Source of the DNA: Zhongshania aliphaticivorans
GTDB taxonomy: Bacteria > Pseudomonadota > Gammaproteobacteria > Pseudomonadales > Spongiibacteraceae
Reading direction: 5' to 3'
NCBI RefSeq assembly: GCF_902705875.1
Contig: NZ_CACSIK010000001.1
Coordinates: 481,558 to 545,557, forward strand
Length of the DNA stretch: 64,000 nucleotides
In this document: in pieces, positions 31,656 to 39,852 of the stretch
Position numbering within the stretch: position 1 is the stretch's first letter
How the letters are laid out: each line of letters opens with the position of its first letter
Position numbers and translations under genes: made by a program
The notes under the pieces: model-generated
Seen by the model: the letters and a program-made list of their open reading frames with translations, nothing else
Told to the model about the DNA's origin: nothing
Databases searched by the model: none

Positions 31656-32413
31656 ATTTTCATGCTGTAAAAGCGATTTATCAATTTGAGCTGCAGCGTA
31701 CTTGGCGAACTATTATGCAAAGTATCGCGTCGCCGGTTATCTCTACGTCGCTGTATTTTGTGGTGTTTGGCTCTGCAATTGGTTCGCGGATGGTGGAAAT
31801 CGACGGTGTAAGCTATGCCGCATTTATTATTCCAGGCTTGGTGATGTTGGCGTTGCTGACAGAGAGTATCTCTAATGCCTCGTTTGGTATTTATTTTCCC
31901 AAGTATAACGGCACTATCTATGAGATTTTATCGGCACCAATCTCAATGAGAGAGATATTGCTGGGCTATGTTGGGGCGGCAACAACGAAGTCGGTGATTG
32001 TGGGTAGTATTATCTTAATTACCGCGAACCTGTTTGTGGATTACCACATTGCACATCCGTTTTGGATGGTGACCTTTCTGGTGCTTACCGCGGCAACCTT
32101 TAGTTTGTTCGGTTTTATTATCGGCATTTGGGCCGACGGTTTTGAAAAGCTGCAAGTGGTGCCCATGTTGATTGTTACGCCGTTAACCTTTTTGGGTGGT
32201 AGTTTTTATTCTATAAGCATGCTGCCACCGTTGTGGCAGTCCATCACCCTAGCTAATCCGGTGGTTTATTTAATCAGCGCATTTCGCTGGAGTTTCTACG
32301 GCGTGGCTGACGTCAATATTGGTGTCAGCGTGGTGATGATTTTAGTGTTCATGGGGCTGTGTTTGATAACCGTTGCTTGGATGTTTCGGACCGGATATCG
32401 TTTGAAAAATTGA
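31652..32413 (+). CDS. yadH: ABC-2 type transporter permease, YadH type
   Basis: This 253-residue inner-membrane permease has six hydrophobic segments. [20 protein letters not shown] near the start and [19 protein letters not shown] in the last third are ABC-2 permease motifs. It shares an ATGA overlap with the ATPase gene upstream and a TGATG overlap with the HAD gene downstream, which points to one translationally coupled operon. Confidence 0.9.
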   Translation: MNFHAVKAIYQFELQRTWRTIMQSIASPVISTSLYFVVFGSAIGSRMVEIDGVSYAAFIIPGLVMLALLTESISNASFGIYFPKYNGTIYEILSAPISMREILLGYVGAATTKSVIVGSIILITANLFVDYHIAHPFWMVTFLVLTAATFSLFGFIIGIWADGFEKLQVVPMLIVTPLTFLGGSFYSISMLPPLWQSITLANPVVYLISAFRWSFYGVADVNIGVSVVMILVFMGLCLITVAWMFRTGYRLKN

Positions 32414-33018
32414 TGCGTATACCGGCTACAATATCCGCTATCTTTTTTGATTTAGATGGCACGCTCGTGGATTCGGGGCTGAATTTTAAGGATTTACGGC
32501 AGCAATTGGGCTGGCCAGAAAACGTGGATTTATTGGCGTATCTAGCTAAGTTGCCATGTCCCCAAGAGCGAGCTAAAGCGCAGCAAATAATCCATGAGTT
32601 TGAAATGGTCGGCGCTGCCAGTGCGACGTGGATGCCGGGCGCAAAAACACTGCTTGATGACTTGTTCAACGCGGGCTTGGCAACAGGGATTGTGACGAGA
32701 AACACCCGTGCGGCTTTTGATGTGTGTTGCCATCGTCTAGCTATACCGCCGATAGAGGTGATTACTCGTGAAGACGCTCCCGCCAAGCCCGACCCTACTG
32801 GCTTACTTGATTTAGCCGCGAGACTATCGGTAGCGCCCGAAAATGCGATGTATGTTGGGGATTATATTTACGATCTAGAGGCCGCTAAAGCTTCTGGTAT
32901 GTATCGTTGTTTATATGATCCTAGCGGGGAGTCAGTGTTTGCGGCACAGGCCGATATATGTATTCGTCATTTCGACGAACTCGCCAATCATGTGGCTGAT
33001 ATCGTAAACACACGTTAA
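32413..33018 (+). CDS. HAD-family phosphatase
   Basis: This 201-residue hydrolase has motif I FFDLDGTLVDSG (nucleophile and acid Asp), motif II TGIVTRNTR, motif III Lys in DAPAKPDPTG and motif IV MYVGDYIYDLEAA. This is the phosphoglycolate-phosphatase-like subgroup with a small helical cap. ATG 32413 overlaps the permease stop as TGATG; a longer open frame to 32359 would run inside the permease gene and is less likely. The substrate cannot be read. Confidence 0.88.
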   Translation: MRIPATISAIFFDLDGTLVDSGLNFKDLRQQLGWPENVDLLAYLAKLPCPQERAKAQQIIHEFEMVGAASATWMPGAKTLLDDLFNAGLATGIVTRNTRAAFDVCCHRLAIPPIEVITREDAPAKPDPTGLLDLAARLSVAPENAMYVGDYIYDLEAAKASGMYRCLYDPSGESVFAAQADICIRHFDELANHVADIVNTR

Positions 33019-33205
33019 TCAATCTGCTTCTGTTCTAGGGGACTACTGGTATTGTTACTAGCTGTATATGGATTGAATATTGTTGCGTGGAAATTCAGAG
33101 TTGTGATTTTACGTTTAGCCGTCACCGTTGTACTCTCGGTAGCAATAAAACGGGGTTTTTCAGAGTCGTGTCGTGGCGGGCATGGGGTAGTTAGAGTGTG
33201 AAGCA

Positions 33206-33754
33206 ATGTATTTAATCGAACCGACAGGTTGGCTGGCCGGCGCTAAACGGTGCCCGTCGCCCAATTATAATCAGCGGCCTAGTGGCGATGATATTAGCTT
33301 GCTGCTTATCCACAATATTAGTCTGCCAGCCGCAGAGTTTGGTGGACCGTATGTTCATCAGTTGTTTACCAACTGTATAGACTGTGATGCACATGCAAGT
33401 TTTCAAGATTTACGAGGTTTAACCGTTTCTGCGCATTTGTTTATTAATCGCAAAGGCATTATCCATCAATTTGTGTCGTTTAATGATCGAGCGTGGCATG
33501 CTGGGGTGTCGCAATTTGAGGGGCGCGATAACTGTAATGATTACAGTATTGGTATTGAGCTTGAGGGCGCAGATGATATTAACTATACCGATGCCCAGTA
33601 CCGTGAGCTCATTACTGTAACAAAAAGCTTGCAGAGTTATTATCCGGCTATTACCACAAACCGTATAGTGGGTCACAGTGATGTGGCACCTGGGCGAAAA
33701 ACTGATCCAGGTATAGCTTTTGATTGGCGTTATTATAAAACTGCATTGGGGTAA
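33206..33754 (+). CDS. ampD: 1,6-anhydro-N-acetylmuramyl-L-alanine amidase
   Basis: AmpD cleaves anhydro-muropeptides in the cytoplasm during cell-wall recycling, which in related bacteria keeps AmpC beta-lactamase uninduced. The zinc site is visible: His in LLLIHNISLP, and His and Asp in VGHSDVAPGRKTDPG. SIGIELEG holds the catalytic Glu region. The N-terminal CPSPNYNQRP is typical. At 182 residues the protein has the normal length. ampE starts 3 bp after its stop. Confidence 0.96.
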   Translation: MYLIEPTGWLAGAKRCPSPNYNQRPSGDDISLLLIHNISLPAAEFGGPYVHQLFTNCIDCDAHASFQDLRGLTVSAHLFINRKGIIHQFVSFNDRAWHAGVSQFEGRDNCNDYSIGIELEGADDINYTDAQYRELITVTKSLQSYYPAITTNRIVGHSDVAPGRKTDPGIAFDWRYYKTALG

Positions 33755-33757
33755 ATC

Positions 33758-34612
33758 ATGGAATTTTTTGCCATTTTAATTGCGTGGGCGGCAGTGCAAT
33801 TTTGGGGTAGCGGCGGGGTTATCCAAGAAGATGCTTGGTTCCTGCGTTATCGAGATATGACGGCGAAAATTAGCAATAGCACTCTGCGTTTGCTTGTGCT
33901 GGTAGCGCTGCCGATGATCGGTGTTTTTATCGTGCTTTGGCTGTTGGCGCCCATCTTATTTGGTTTGCCGGTATTTCTGCTCAGTGTGGCCATTTTGTTA
34001 TATTGTTTGGGGCGTGGTGATTTTCAAGTTCGTCTCAAACTTTACCTAAACAGCTGGCAGCGAACGGATTTAGAAGGTGCTTACCAGCATGGTCGAGGCT
34101 TTAGTGCAGAACTCTGTGAAGTGGGTGCCGAGAATGCCCTTGAACTTCATAACAGTGTTCGCAAAGCGGTGTTCTACCAAGGTTTTGAGCGCTGGTTTGC
34201 CGTGGTGTTTTGGTTTGTGCTTGCAGGGCCAGCGGCGGCCTTGGCATATCGTTTACTGTTTTTATTGGCGAATGATGATCAACTTAAACAGGACGATCGG
34301 AATCGTGCTGCCACCGCGTTATTTTATTTGGAATGGTTGCCGGTTCGTATTTTGGGTTTTGCTTTTGCCATTGTCGGGAATTTTGATACCTGTATAAAAA
34401 CGTGGCGAGAGAGTGTGAGTAGCGAGCTACCGTCTGCTGATCTTTTGGATAAAATCGGTATGACCGCACTGCCTGAATTTGTGCCAGAGGGGCAGGTAGA
34501 TGGCGAACAATTTGTACGCTTGGCTTCGGAGGAGTTGTTGGCGGTTCAGCATTTACTGTCACGCAGTTTGCTGGTGTGGGTCTGTGCAGTGGCGATAGTG
34601 CAGTTGGTCTAG
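33758..34612 (+). CDS. ampE: Inner-membrane protein AmpE
   Basis: This 284-residue membrane protein, paired with ampD as usual, has hydrophobic segments near the N-terminus (LLVLVALPMIGVFIVLWLL), in the middle (WFAVVFWFVLAGPAAALAYR) and at the C-terminus. The RYRD motif of the N-terminal part and the CobD/CbiB-like EAYQHGRGF-type segment (EGAYQHGRGFSAELCE) fit AmpE. It is proposed to take part in muropeptide signalling; the mechanism is not known. Confidence 0.9.
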   Translation: MEFFAILIAWAAVQFWGSGGVIQEDAWFLRYRDMTAKISNSTLRLLVLVALPMIGVFIVLWLLAPILFGLPVFLLSVAILLYCLGRGDFQVRLKLYLNSWQRTDLEGAYQHGRGFSAELCEVGAENALELHNSVRKAVFYQGFERWFAVVFWFVLAGPAAALAYRLLFLLANDDQLKQDDRNRAATALFYLEWLPVRILGFAFAIVGNFDTCIKTWRESVSSELPSADLLDKIGMTALPEFVPEGQVDGEQFVRLASEELLAVQHLLSRSLLVWVCAVAIVQLV

Positions 34613-34667
34613 CTATCGCTTTTGCGCTAGTCATAAATTGTATGGCTAGCGCGATGTCTTAAGTAGC

Positions 34668-34708
34668 CGCCCCGTTCTTATTATAAGTGACAAAAGGGGG
34701 GCGTTTTT
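34668..34708 (+). terminator. Terminator after ampE
   Basis: CGCCCC (34668-34673) pairs with GGGGCG (34698-34703), followed by TTTTT. The last bases overlap the stop codon of the convergent adenosyltransferase gene. A second hairpin (GCGCTAG / CTAGCGC) lies just upstream. Confidence 0.6.
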
Positions 34709-35261
34709 ATCGTTTGTCTGCTTGCTGCCATAATACCTCTTGACCGCCATTACGGCGCGCTAATAGCCTTGCCATTACAAATAAAAAGTCTGATAGGCGA
34801 TTTAAATACTGGCGACCGGTGGTGTTTACTTCGTCAGTTTTACTGAGCGCGACAAGACAGCGTTCGGCGCGGCGACATATAGCTCTAGCCATATGGCAGA
34901 GTGCAGCAGGTTTGCTACCACCAGGAAGGATAAAGTTTTTAAGCGGCGGAAGATCTTCGTTTAAGCAGTCTAATTTACTTTCAAGCTCACTAATGCGACT
35001 TGCGCTTATCATGGTATAACCAGGTACCGCGAGCTCGCCGCCAAGATCGAATAAATCGTGTTGAATTTGGGCTAGCAGTGCAGCATAGGCGTCATCGCTA
35101 GGTAGCTCGGCCAGCAGCAAGCCGATGGCAGAGTTGAGTTCATCGACAGTGCCAATGCTTTCCATTCGGTGATGATCTTTCTCAATACGAGAGCCATCAC
35201 CGAGTCCGGTGGTGCCATCATCGCCAGTGCGAGTATAAATCTTCGATAATCGATGTCCCAT
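34707..35261 (-). CDS. Cob(I)yrinic acid a,c-diamide adenosyltransferase, PduO type
   Basis: This 184-residue enzyme transfers adenosyl from ATP to cob(I)alamin-type corrinoids. The N-terminal TRTGDDGTTGLGDG is the ATP-binding signature, and RRAERCLVALS and NRLSDFLFVMARL near the C-terminus form the rest of the PduO-family site. It is divergent from cobU and belongs functionally with it in corrinoid salvage. Confidence 0.94.
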   Translation of the reverse strand: MGHRLSKIYTRTGDDGTTGLGDGSRIEKDHHRMESIGTVDELNSAIGLLLAELPSDDAYAALLAQIQHDLFDLGGELAVPGYTMISASRISELESKLDCLNEDLPPLKNFILPGGSKPAALCHMARAICRRAERCLVALSKTDEVNTTGRQYLNRLSDFLFVMARLLARRNGGQEVLWQQADKR

Positions 35262-35361
35262 ATTTCCCTCTGTTGCAGCCGGTCTTGTAGAATGTGGGGT
35301 TTACTATACGTTAGAAGCCTTCTTGGTGGCAGCATCGATAATAATGTAGAGGAGCGTCACA

Positions 35362-35883
35362 GTGCTTGAATTGTATCTTGGTGGTGCACGATCGGGTAAA
35401 AGTCAGTTAGCTGAGCAGCGGATTTGCATGGCTCCAGACAATATTCAGCGTGTGTATATTGCTACTGCCACCGCAGGGGATGAAGAAATGGCGGCGCGTA
35501 TTGCTCACCATCAACATCTGCGGCAAGGCAAGGGTTGGCGTACCGTAGAGGCACCTGAGGAGCTAACTGCGGCGATTAGAGCGAATGCAGCAGTGGACAG
35601 TGCAATCTTGGTTGACTGTTTAACCTTATGGTTAAGTAATTGGCTGATGAAAGATGATTTATCAAACTGGCATGATGTTCGCGACGAGTTTTATCAGGTG
35701 TTGCAGCAGGCAGAGGGTCATATTGTGTTGGTGACCAACGAGGTGGGGCAGGGAATTGTGCCTCTGGGGTCATTAAGTCGGCAATTTGTTGACGAATCGG
35801 GGCGCTTGCATCAGGACCTCGCGGCAATGGCAGATCGAGTCGTGTTGGTAACGGCGGGTTTAGAGCAAGTTTTGAAAGGATAA
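35362..35883 (+). CDS. cobU: Adenosylcobinamide kinase / adenosylcobinamide-phosphate guanylyltransferase
   Basis: CobU phosphorylates adenosylcobinamide and adds GMP for nucleotide-loop assembly of cobalamin. Walker A GGARSGKS is at residues 6-13. The His-rich ARIAHHQHLRQGKGW holds the guanylylated His, and LVTNEVGQGIVP is conserved. At 173 residues it has the family length. GTG 35362 is the start, after AGAGGAG. cobT begins 3 bp past the stop. Confidence 0.95.
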   Translation: MLELYLGGARSGKSQLAEQRICMAPDNIQRVYIATATAGDEEMAARIAHHQHLRQGKGWRTVEAPEELTAAIRANAAVDSAILVDCLTLWLSNWLMKDDLSNWHDVRDEFYQVLQQAEGHIVLVTNEVGQGIVPLGSLSRQFVDESGRLHQDLAAMADRVVLVTAGLEQVLKG

Positions 35884-35886
35884 AAT

Positions 35887-36933
35887 ATGTCACATTGGTA
35901 TGAGGAGTCAGCACCAGAAGCTGACGAGGAGTTTCGCGCCTCTGCGCAGGCGCGGCAAGCAAGTTTAACCAAACCGCTGGGGGCGTTGGGGCGGCTAGAA
36001 GATGTTGCAATTCAATTGTCAGCAGTGCAACGAACCCTAGAGCCTCACTTAGATAAGGCTTTAATTGCGGTGTTCGCTGGGGATCATGGAGTGACAACCG
36101 AAGGTGTGTCGGCTTATCCACAATCGGTGACATCCGAAATGGTGCGTAATTTCGCTAGCGGCGGCGCAGCGATAAGTGTCCTAGCTAAAGCGATGGACGC
36201 TGAGTTTAAAGTGATCAATGTGGGCACGGTGTACGCACTTGAAGATTTACCCAATGTTATTGATATGCGAGTGGGTGCTGGTACCCAGAATATGTGCGTC
36301 ACCGAAGCCATGACCATGGAGCAATGTGAAGAGGCCATGATTGTCGGGCGGGATATTATCGACCAAGCCGGTGACATTGATGTGTTTATTGGCGGCGAAA
36401 TGGGCATTGGCAATAGTACTTCTGCTGCTGCCTTGGCGGTAGCGCATACTCGGTTGTCAGCAATGGCGATGGTGGGACGTGGTACAGGAATTACAGACCA
36501 GATGCTGGCAAAAAAATCGGCGGTGGTAACTCGTGCAATGTCTCGGCATTTACCCCATATGAAAAACGGCATGGAAGTGTTGCGCCGCATTGGTGGCTAT
36601 GAAATTAATGCCCTTGCCGGTGCCTATATCCGTGCAGCTCAAAAAGGCATAGCGGTGGTGGTTGATGGCTATATATGTACCGCAGCGGCCATGTCGGCGG
36701 TAAGAATTAACCCCTCGATTAGACCATGGTTGTTCTTTTCTCATTGCTCGGCAGAACCCGGCCACAGCCGTCTGTTAAATAAAATGGAAGCTGAACCATT
36801 GTTGCAGTTGGATATGCGCTTGGGTGAGGGAAGCGGAGCGGCGTTGGCCTTGCCCATTATGCAGGCGGCCTGCCGTTTGCAAAAAGAAATGGCGAGTTTT
36901 GAGCAAGCTGGTGTGAGCCGTGGCAATAGTTAA
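35887..36933 (+). CDS. cobT: Nicotinate-nucleotide--dimethylbenzimidazole phosphoribosyltransferase
   Basis: CobT makes alpha-ribazole phosphate from dimethylbenzimidazole and nicotinate mononucleotide. The 348-residue protein shows LTKPLGALGRLEDVAIQL at the N-terminus, FAGDHGVTTEGVSAYPQSVT, GGEMGIGNSTSAAA, and the C-terminal RLGEGSGAALALP with the catalytic Glu. It lies within cobU-cobT-cobC, with short spacings that imply one operon. Confidence 0.96.
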   Translation: MSHWYEESAPEADEEFRASAQARQASLTKPLGALGRLEDVAIQLSAVQRTLEPHLDKALIAVFAGDHGVTTEGVSAYPQSVTSEMVRNFASGGAAISVLAKAMDAEFKVINVGTVYALEDLPNVIDMRVGAGTQNMCVTEAMTMEQCEEAMIVGRDIIDQAGDIDVFIGGEMGIGNSTSAAALAVAHTRLSAMAMVGRGTGITDQMLAKKSAVVTRAMSRHLPHMKNGMEVLRRIGGYEINALAGAYIRAAQKGIAVVVDGYICTAAAMSAVRINPSIRPWLFFSHCSAEPGHSRLLNKMEAEPLLQLDMRLGEGSGAALALPIMQAACRLQKEMASFEQAGVSRGNS

Positions 36934-36948
36934 AATAGGAATGCTGTC

Positions 36949-37557
36949 ATGGCTAAAGTAAGCAAAACACAGATAGATTTACTTCGGCATGGGGCATGCG
37001 AGGGTGGCGAGATTTTTCGTGGCAGCACCGACGTTGCCCTCAGCGAACTTGGTTGGCAGCAAATGCACGATAAAGTCGCGACCATGGGCCCTAATTGGGA
37101 TCATATTGTGAGCTCCCCGCTACAGCGCTGCCAACGCTTTGCGGAGACACTTGCCAGTGAACAGAAAACGCCAGTAACCGTATGTAACGACCTACGTGAA
37201 ATGCACTTTGGTGACTGGGAGGGCTTGCCTCACGATGTGGCGCGTCAGCAATACCCTCAAGAATGGTCAGATTTTTGGGAGTCGCCAGCTGAGGCTAGTC
37301 CGCCAAACGGCGAGGCAATGCCTGACTTTTGCCGGCGAGTAACCACAGAGCTAGATCGTATTGCAGAGCAGTATCGCGGCCAGTCTGCGCTGCTCGTTGT
37401 CCATGGTGCGGTTATTCGCGTCATGATATGTCATTGGTTGGGAATGCCAATGGGGGCAATGACAAGACTGTCTGTGCCGTATGCGGGCTTAACCCGGTTC
37501 ACGGTGTACCATCAAGAGGGTAAGACACCCTGGGTTCAGTTGGGTAGCCACTATTAG
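36949..37557 (+). CDS. cobC: Histidine phosphatase, alpha-ribazole phosphatase-like
   Basis: This 202-residue phosphoglycerate-mutase-fold phosphatase has the nucleophile motif LLRHGACEGG (RHG), SSPLQRCQRFAE, REMHFGDWEG and the second catalytic His in LVVHGAVIR. The position after cobT supports action on alpha-ribazole phosphate (CobC). Sequence alone would not separate it from other members of the fold. Confidence 0.85.
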   Translation: MAKVSKTQIDLLRHGACEGGEIFRGSTDVALSELGWQQMHDKVATMGPNWDHIVSSPLQRCQRFAETLASEQKTPVTVCNDLREMHFGDWEGLPHDVARQQYPQEWSDFWESPAEASPPNGEAMPDFCRRVTTELDRIAEQYRGQSALLVVHGAVIRVMICHWLGMPMGAMTRLSVPYAGLTRFTVYHQEGKTPWVQLGSHY

Positions 37558-37590
37558 TTAGTTGCTAGTAAGTTATGTGCTGGTAAATGA

Positions 37591-38034
37591 TTAATCACTG
37601 GCAGCTGGGCTGCCCGCTGCATGGAACGTTTCTGGTGGAGAGATGGCTCGGCTCCCTGTGATAAACCATTTGCCGTCGCGGCGCTCAAATTGATATTCCG
37701 CGTGATGTACTTGGCTCTCTCCGGCAGAAAAAGTACCAAAGCTACTTTTATATTGCAGATAGGCAATATTATAAGGTTCCAATCTCCGCAAACTGACAAC
37801 GGTCTCGAAATCTTCAGGAAAGCGAAGGCGGATGTCAGCCGTTGCCGTACCCGTATCGCCATTGTCTGTTAACGCCTTTATGGTGATGTCATCAACGTTA
37901 AAAATTGCCGGACTCGACATGCCTTCAAGATTGTCACGCAACAAGTTTTTCACTAGGTAGTCTGTGAAAGGTATCGGTTTATTACTGCAAGCGACTAAAA
38001 AGAGGAGCGAGGCAAATATTAAGCGTTTTTTCAT
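37591..38034 (-). CDS. Small lipoprotein of unknown function
   Basis: This 147-residue protein has lipobox LVAC at residues 13-16. The mature part (PFTDYLVKNLLRDNLEGM, ATADIRLRFPEDFETV, AEYQFERRDGKWFITG) resembles short alpha+beta periplasmic domains that pack like NTF2/SnoaL-type folds, but I do not recognise the family. The frame is open to 38097; ATG 38034 was chosen because it begins the signal peptide. It is convergent with cobC. Confidence 0.72.
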   Translation of the reverse strand: MKKRLIFASLLFLVACSNKPIPFTDYLVKNLLRDNLEGMSSPAIFNVDDITIKALTDNGDTGTATADIRLRFPEDFETVVSLRRLEPYNIAYLQYKSSFGTFSAGESQVHHAEYQFERRDGKWFITGSRAISPPETFHAAGSPAASD

Positions 38035-38148
38035 GAGTTGAGCAGGGCTCCATAACGAGTGTGTGGCAGCGTTAGTGCTGAAATCTGTTTGTAACACGGC
38101 AAGGTTATCATTCTGTTACTTTTTGATGACAGCACGAGCGAGTTTTCC

Positions 38149-39783
38149 GTGAAGCGACGACATTTTCTCCGCGCCATGACCACCGCGTCTATAGCGGTGC
38201 CTATATTGACAGCCTGTGGCGGTAGCAGCAATTCTAATTCGCCTTCTTCTTCCCCTGGATCATCTGGTTCTGATATCGATGTTTCCTTTCTGCATGGCGT
38301 TGCCAGTGGTGACCCACTAGATGATCGCGTTATTTTGTGGACGCGGGTGACACCAGCCGAGGATGTGAGCACCGCCATTGACGTATTGTGTGAAGTGGCT
38401 GAAGACCCTGAATTTGACAGTATTGTGTTATCGGAAATATTTTCTACCAGTGCTGAGCGAGATTATACCGTCAAGTTTGATGCTGCCGGTTTGCTGTCAG
38501 AGCAGCACTACTGGTATCGCTTTTCGGTAGGTGAGCAACAATCCCCTGTCGGTCGTGCCTTAACGTTACCGATGCCGGGGCAATATGCAGAACGGCTGCG
38601 TTATGCCGTGTGTTCATGCAGTAGCTACCCTCATGGCTTTTTCTCAGTTTACCGAATGATTGCTAATCGCACTGACCTTGATTTCGTGCTGCATCTAGGT
38701 GATTACATTTATGAGTACGGCGACGGCGAATATGGCGACAATGCTCAGCGTTTACTAGACCCCTCTCATGAAATTGTGGCACTTGATGATTATCGTCGCC
38801 GCTATTCGCTTTATCGCAAAGATGTCGACTTGCAGGCTGCCCACCAAATTCATCCGTTTATAACTGTTTGGGACGATCACGAAACCGCTGATAATTCCTA
38901 TAAAGATGGTGCCGGAAACCATAATGAAGGCGAGGGTGATTGGTTAGAGCGCAAGGCATATGGCATTCAAGCGTATTTTGAATGGATGCCAATTCGCCCA
39001 CCTACAGAGAGTGAAGATAGTATTTATCGCGCTTTTCGCTATGGTGATTTAGCCGACTTTATGATGCTGGATACGCGCCTTGAAGGCCGTGTTAAGCAGT
39101 TGGATAACCCCGTTGATCCTGCGCGAAGTGATGCCAGAGACCTACTTGGCCAAACCCAAAAAGAGTGGTTTAAAAATAAACTGGCCACTGCCCAAGGGCA
39201 GTGGAAGTTTGTTGGTCAACAAGTCATGTTTGCTCAATTGCAGTTATTAGAAATACAGCGTTTGTTACCGGGCGTGCCAACTAATGACTTTAGCCCGCTT
39301 GTCGCGATTAATATGGATCAATGGGATGGTTACCCGGTAGAGCGGGAAGAAATTCTCGATTTTGTTGAGGAAAATGCTATCAATAACCTCGTTGTTCTCA
39401 CTGGAGATATTCATACTAGTTGGGCAAACGAGATTTATAAAAGCAGCGCTGTATTAACCAGCGGCATATTTGATGAACCGCTTGGTGTTGAGTTTGTGAC
39501 CCCCAGTGTTACCTCGCCAGGATTTCCAGATGGTGCGGCGGAATTAGTGTCGGCGGTGCTGCCTGTGGTGAACCCGCACATGAAATACACTGATCTAAAA
39601 AATCACGGCTTTGTGCTTATGGATGTAACGCATCAGCGTGCTCAAGCTGAGTTTTATTATGCGGAAAACATCGATTCAGCGGATCAGTCTGGGGTGGAAT
39701 CAAGCAAGGTGAAGACCTTGTCGGTTAATAGTGGCAGCAGCAGGCTCGTCGAAGATACACCGCTTTCTTATCCTAAAGTGTGA
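38149..39783 (+). CDS. PhoD-like alkaline phosphatase, Tat-exported lipoprotein
   Basis: This 544-residue enzyme has a twin-arginine signal (KRRHFLRAM) and lipobox LTAC at 20-23, so it is likely exported folded and lipidated. The PhoD N-terminal domain (SFLHGVASGDPLDDRVILWTR) precedes the metallophosphatase domain: LHLGDYIYEYGDG, TVWDDHETADN, VVLTGDIHTSW, with VTSPG. PhoD releases phosphate from phosphodiesters and monoesters. GTG 38149 is the start. A second phosphatase follows on the same strand. Confidence 0.92.
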   Translation: MKRRHFLRAMTTASIAVPILTACGGSSNSNSPSSSPGSSGSDIDVSFLHGVASGDPLDDRVILWTRVTPAEDVSTAIDVLCEVAEDPEFDSIVLSEIFSTSAERDYTVKFDAAGLLSEQHYWYRFSVGEQQSPVGRALTLPMPGQYAERLRYAVCSCSSYPHGFFSVYRMIANRTDLDFVLHLGDYIYEYGDGEYGDNAQRLLDPSHEIVALDDYRRRYSLYRKDVDLQAAHQIHPFITVWDDHETADNSYKDGAGNHNEGEGDWLERKAYGIQAYFEWMPIRPPTESEDSIYRAFRYGDLADFMMLDTRLEGRVKQLDNPVDPARSDARDLLGQTQKEWFKNKLATAQGQWKFVGQQVMFAQLQLLEIQRLLPGVPTNDFSPLVAINMDQWDGYPVEREEILDFVEENAINNLVVLTGDIHTSWANEIYKSSAVLTSGIFDEPLGVEFVTPSVTSPGFPDGAAELVSAVLPVVNPHMKYTDLKNHGFVLMDVTHQRAQAEFYYAENIDSADQSGVESSKVKTLSVNSGSSRLVEDTPLSYPKV

Positions 39784-39852
39784 ATGGACTTGCGGAAATG
39801 ACCGTTGTGCTGATGAGCTAGTCATAAAGCATAAAGACCTTGAGAGATTTCC

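Noticed and set aside
32359..32412. Upstream extension of the HAD phosphatase
   Set aside because: It would lie inside the permease gene; the TGATG overlap at 32413 is a typical coupled start.
35262..35361. Cobalamin riboswitch upstream of cobU
   Set aside because: The gap is too short for the full fold and I saw no B12-box-like sequence.
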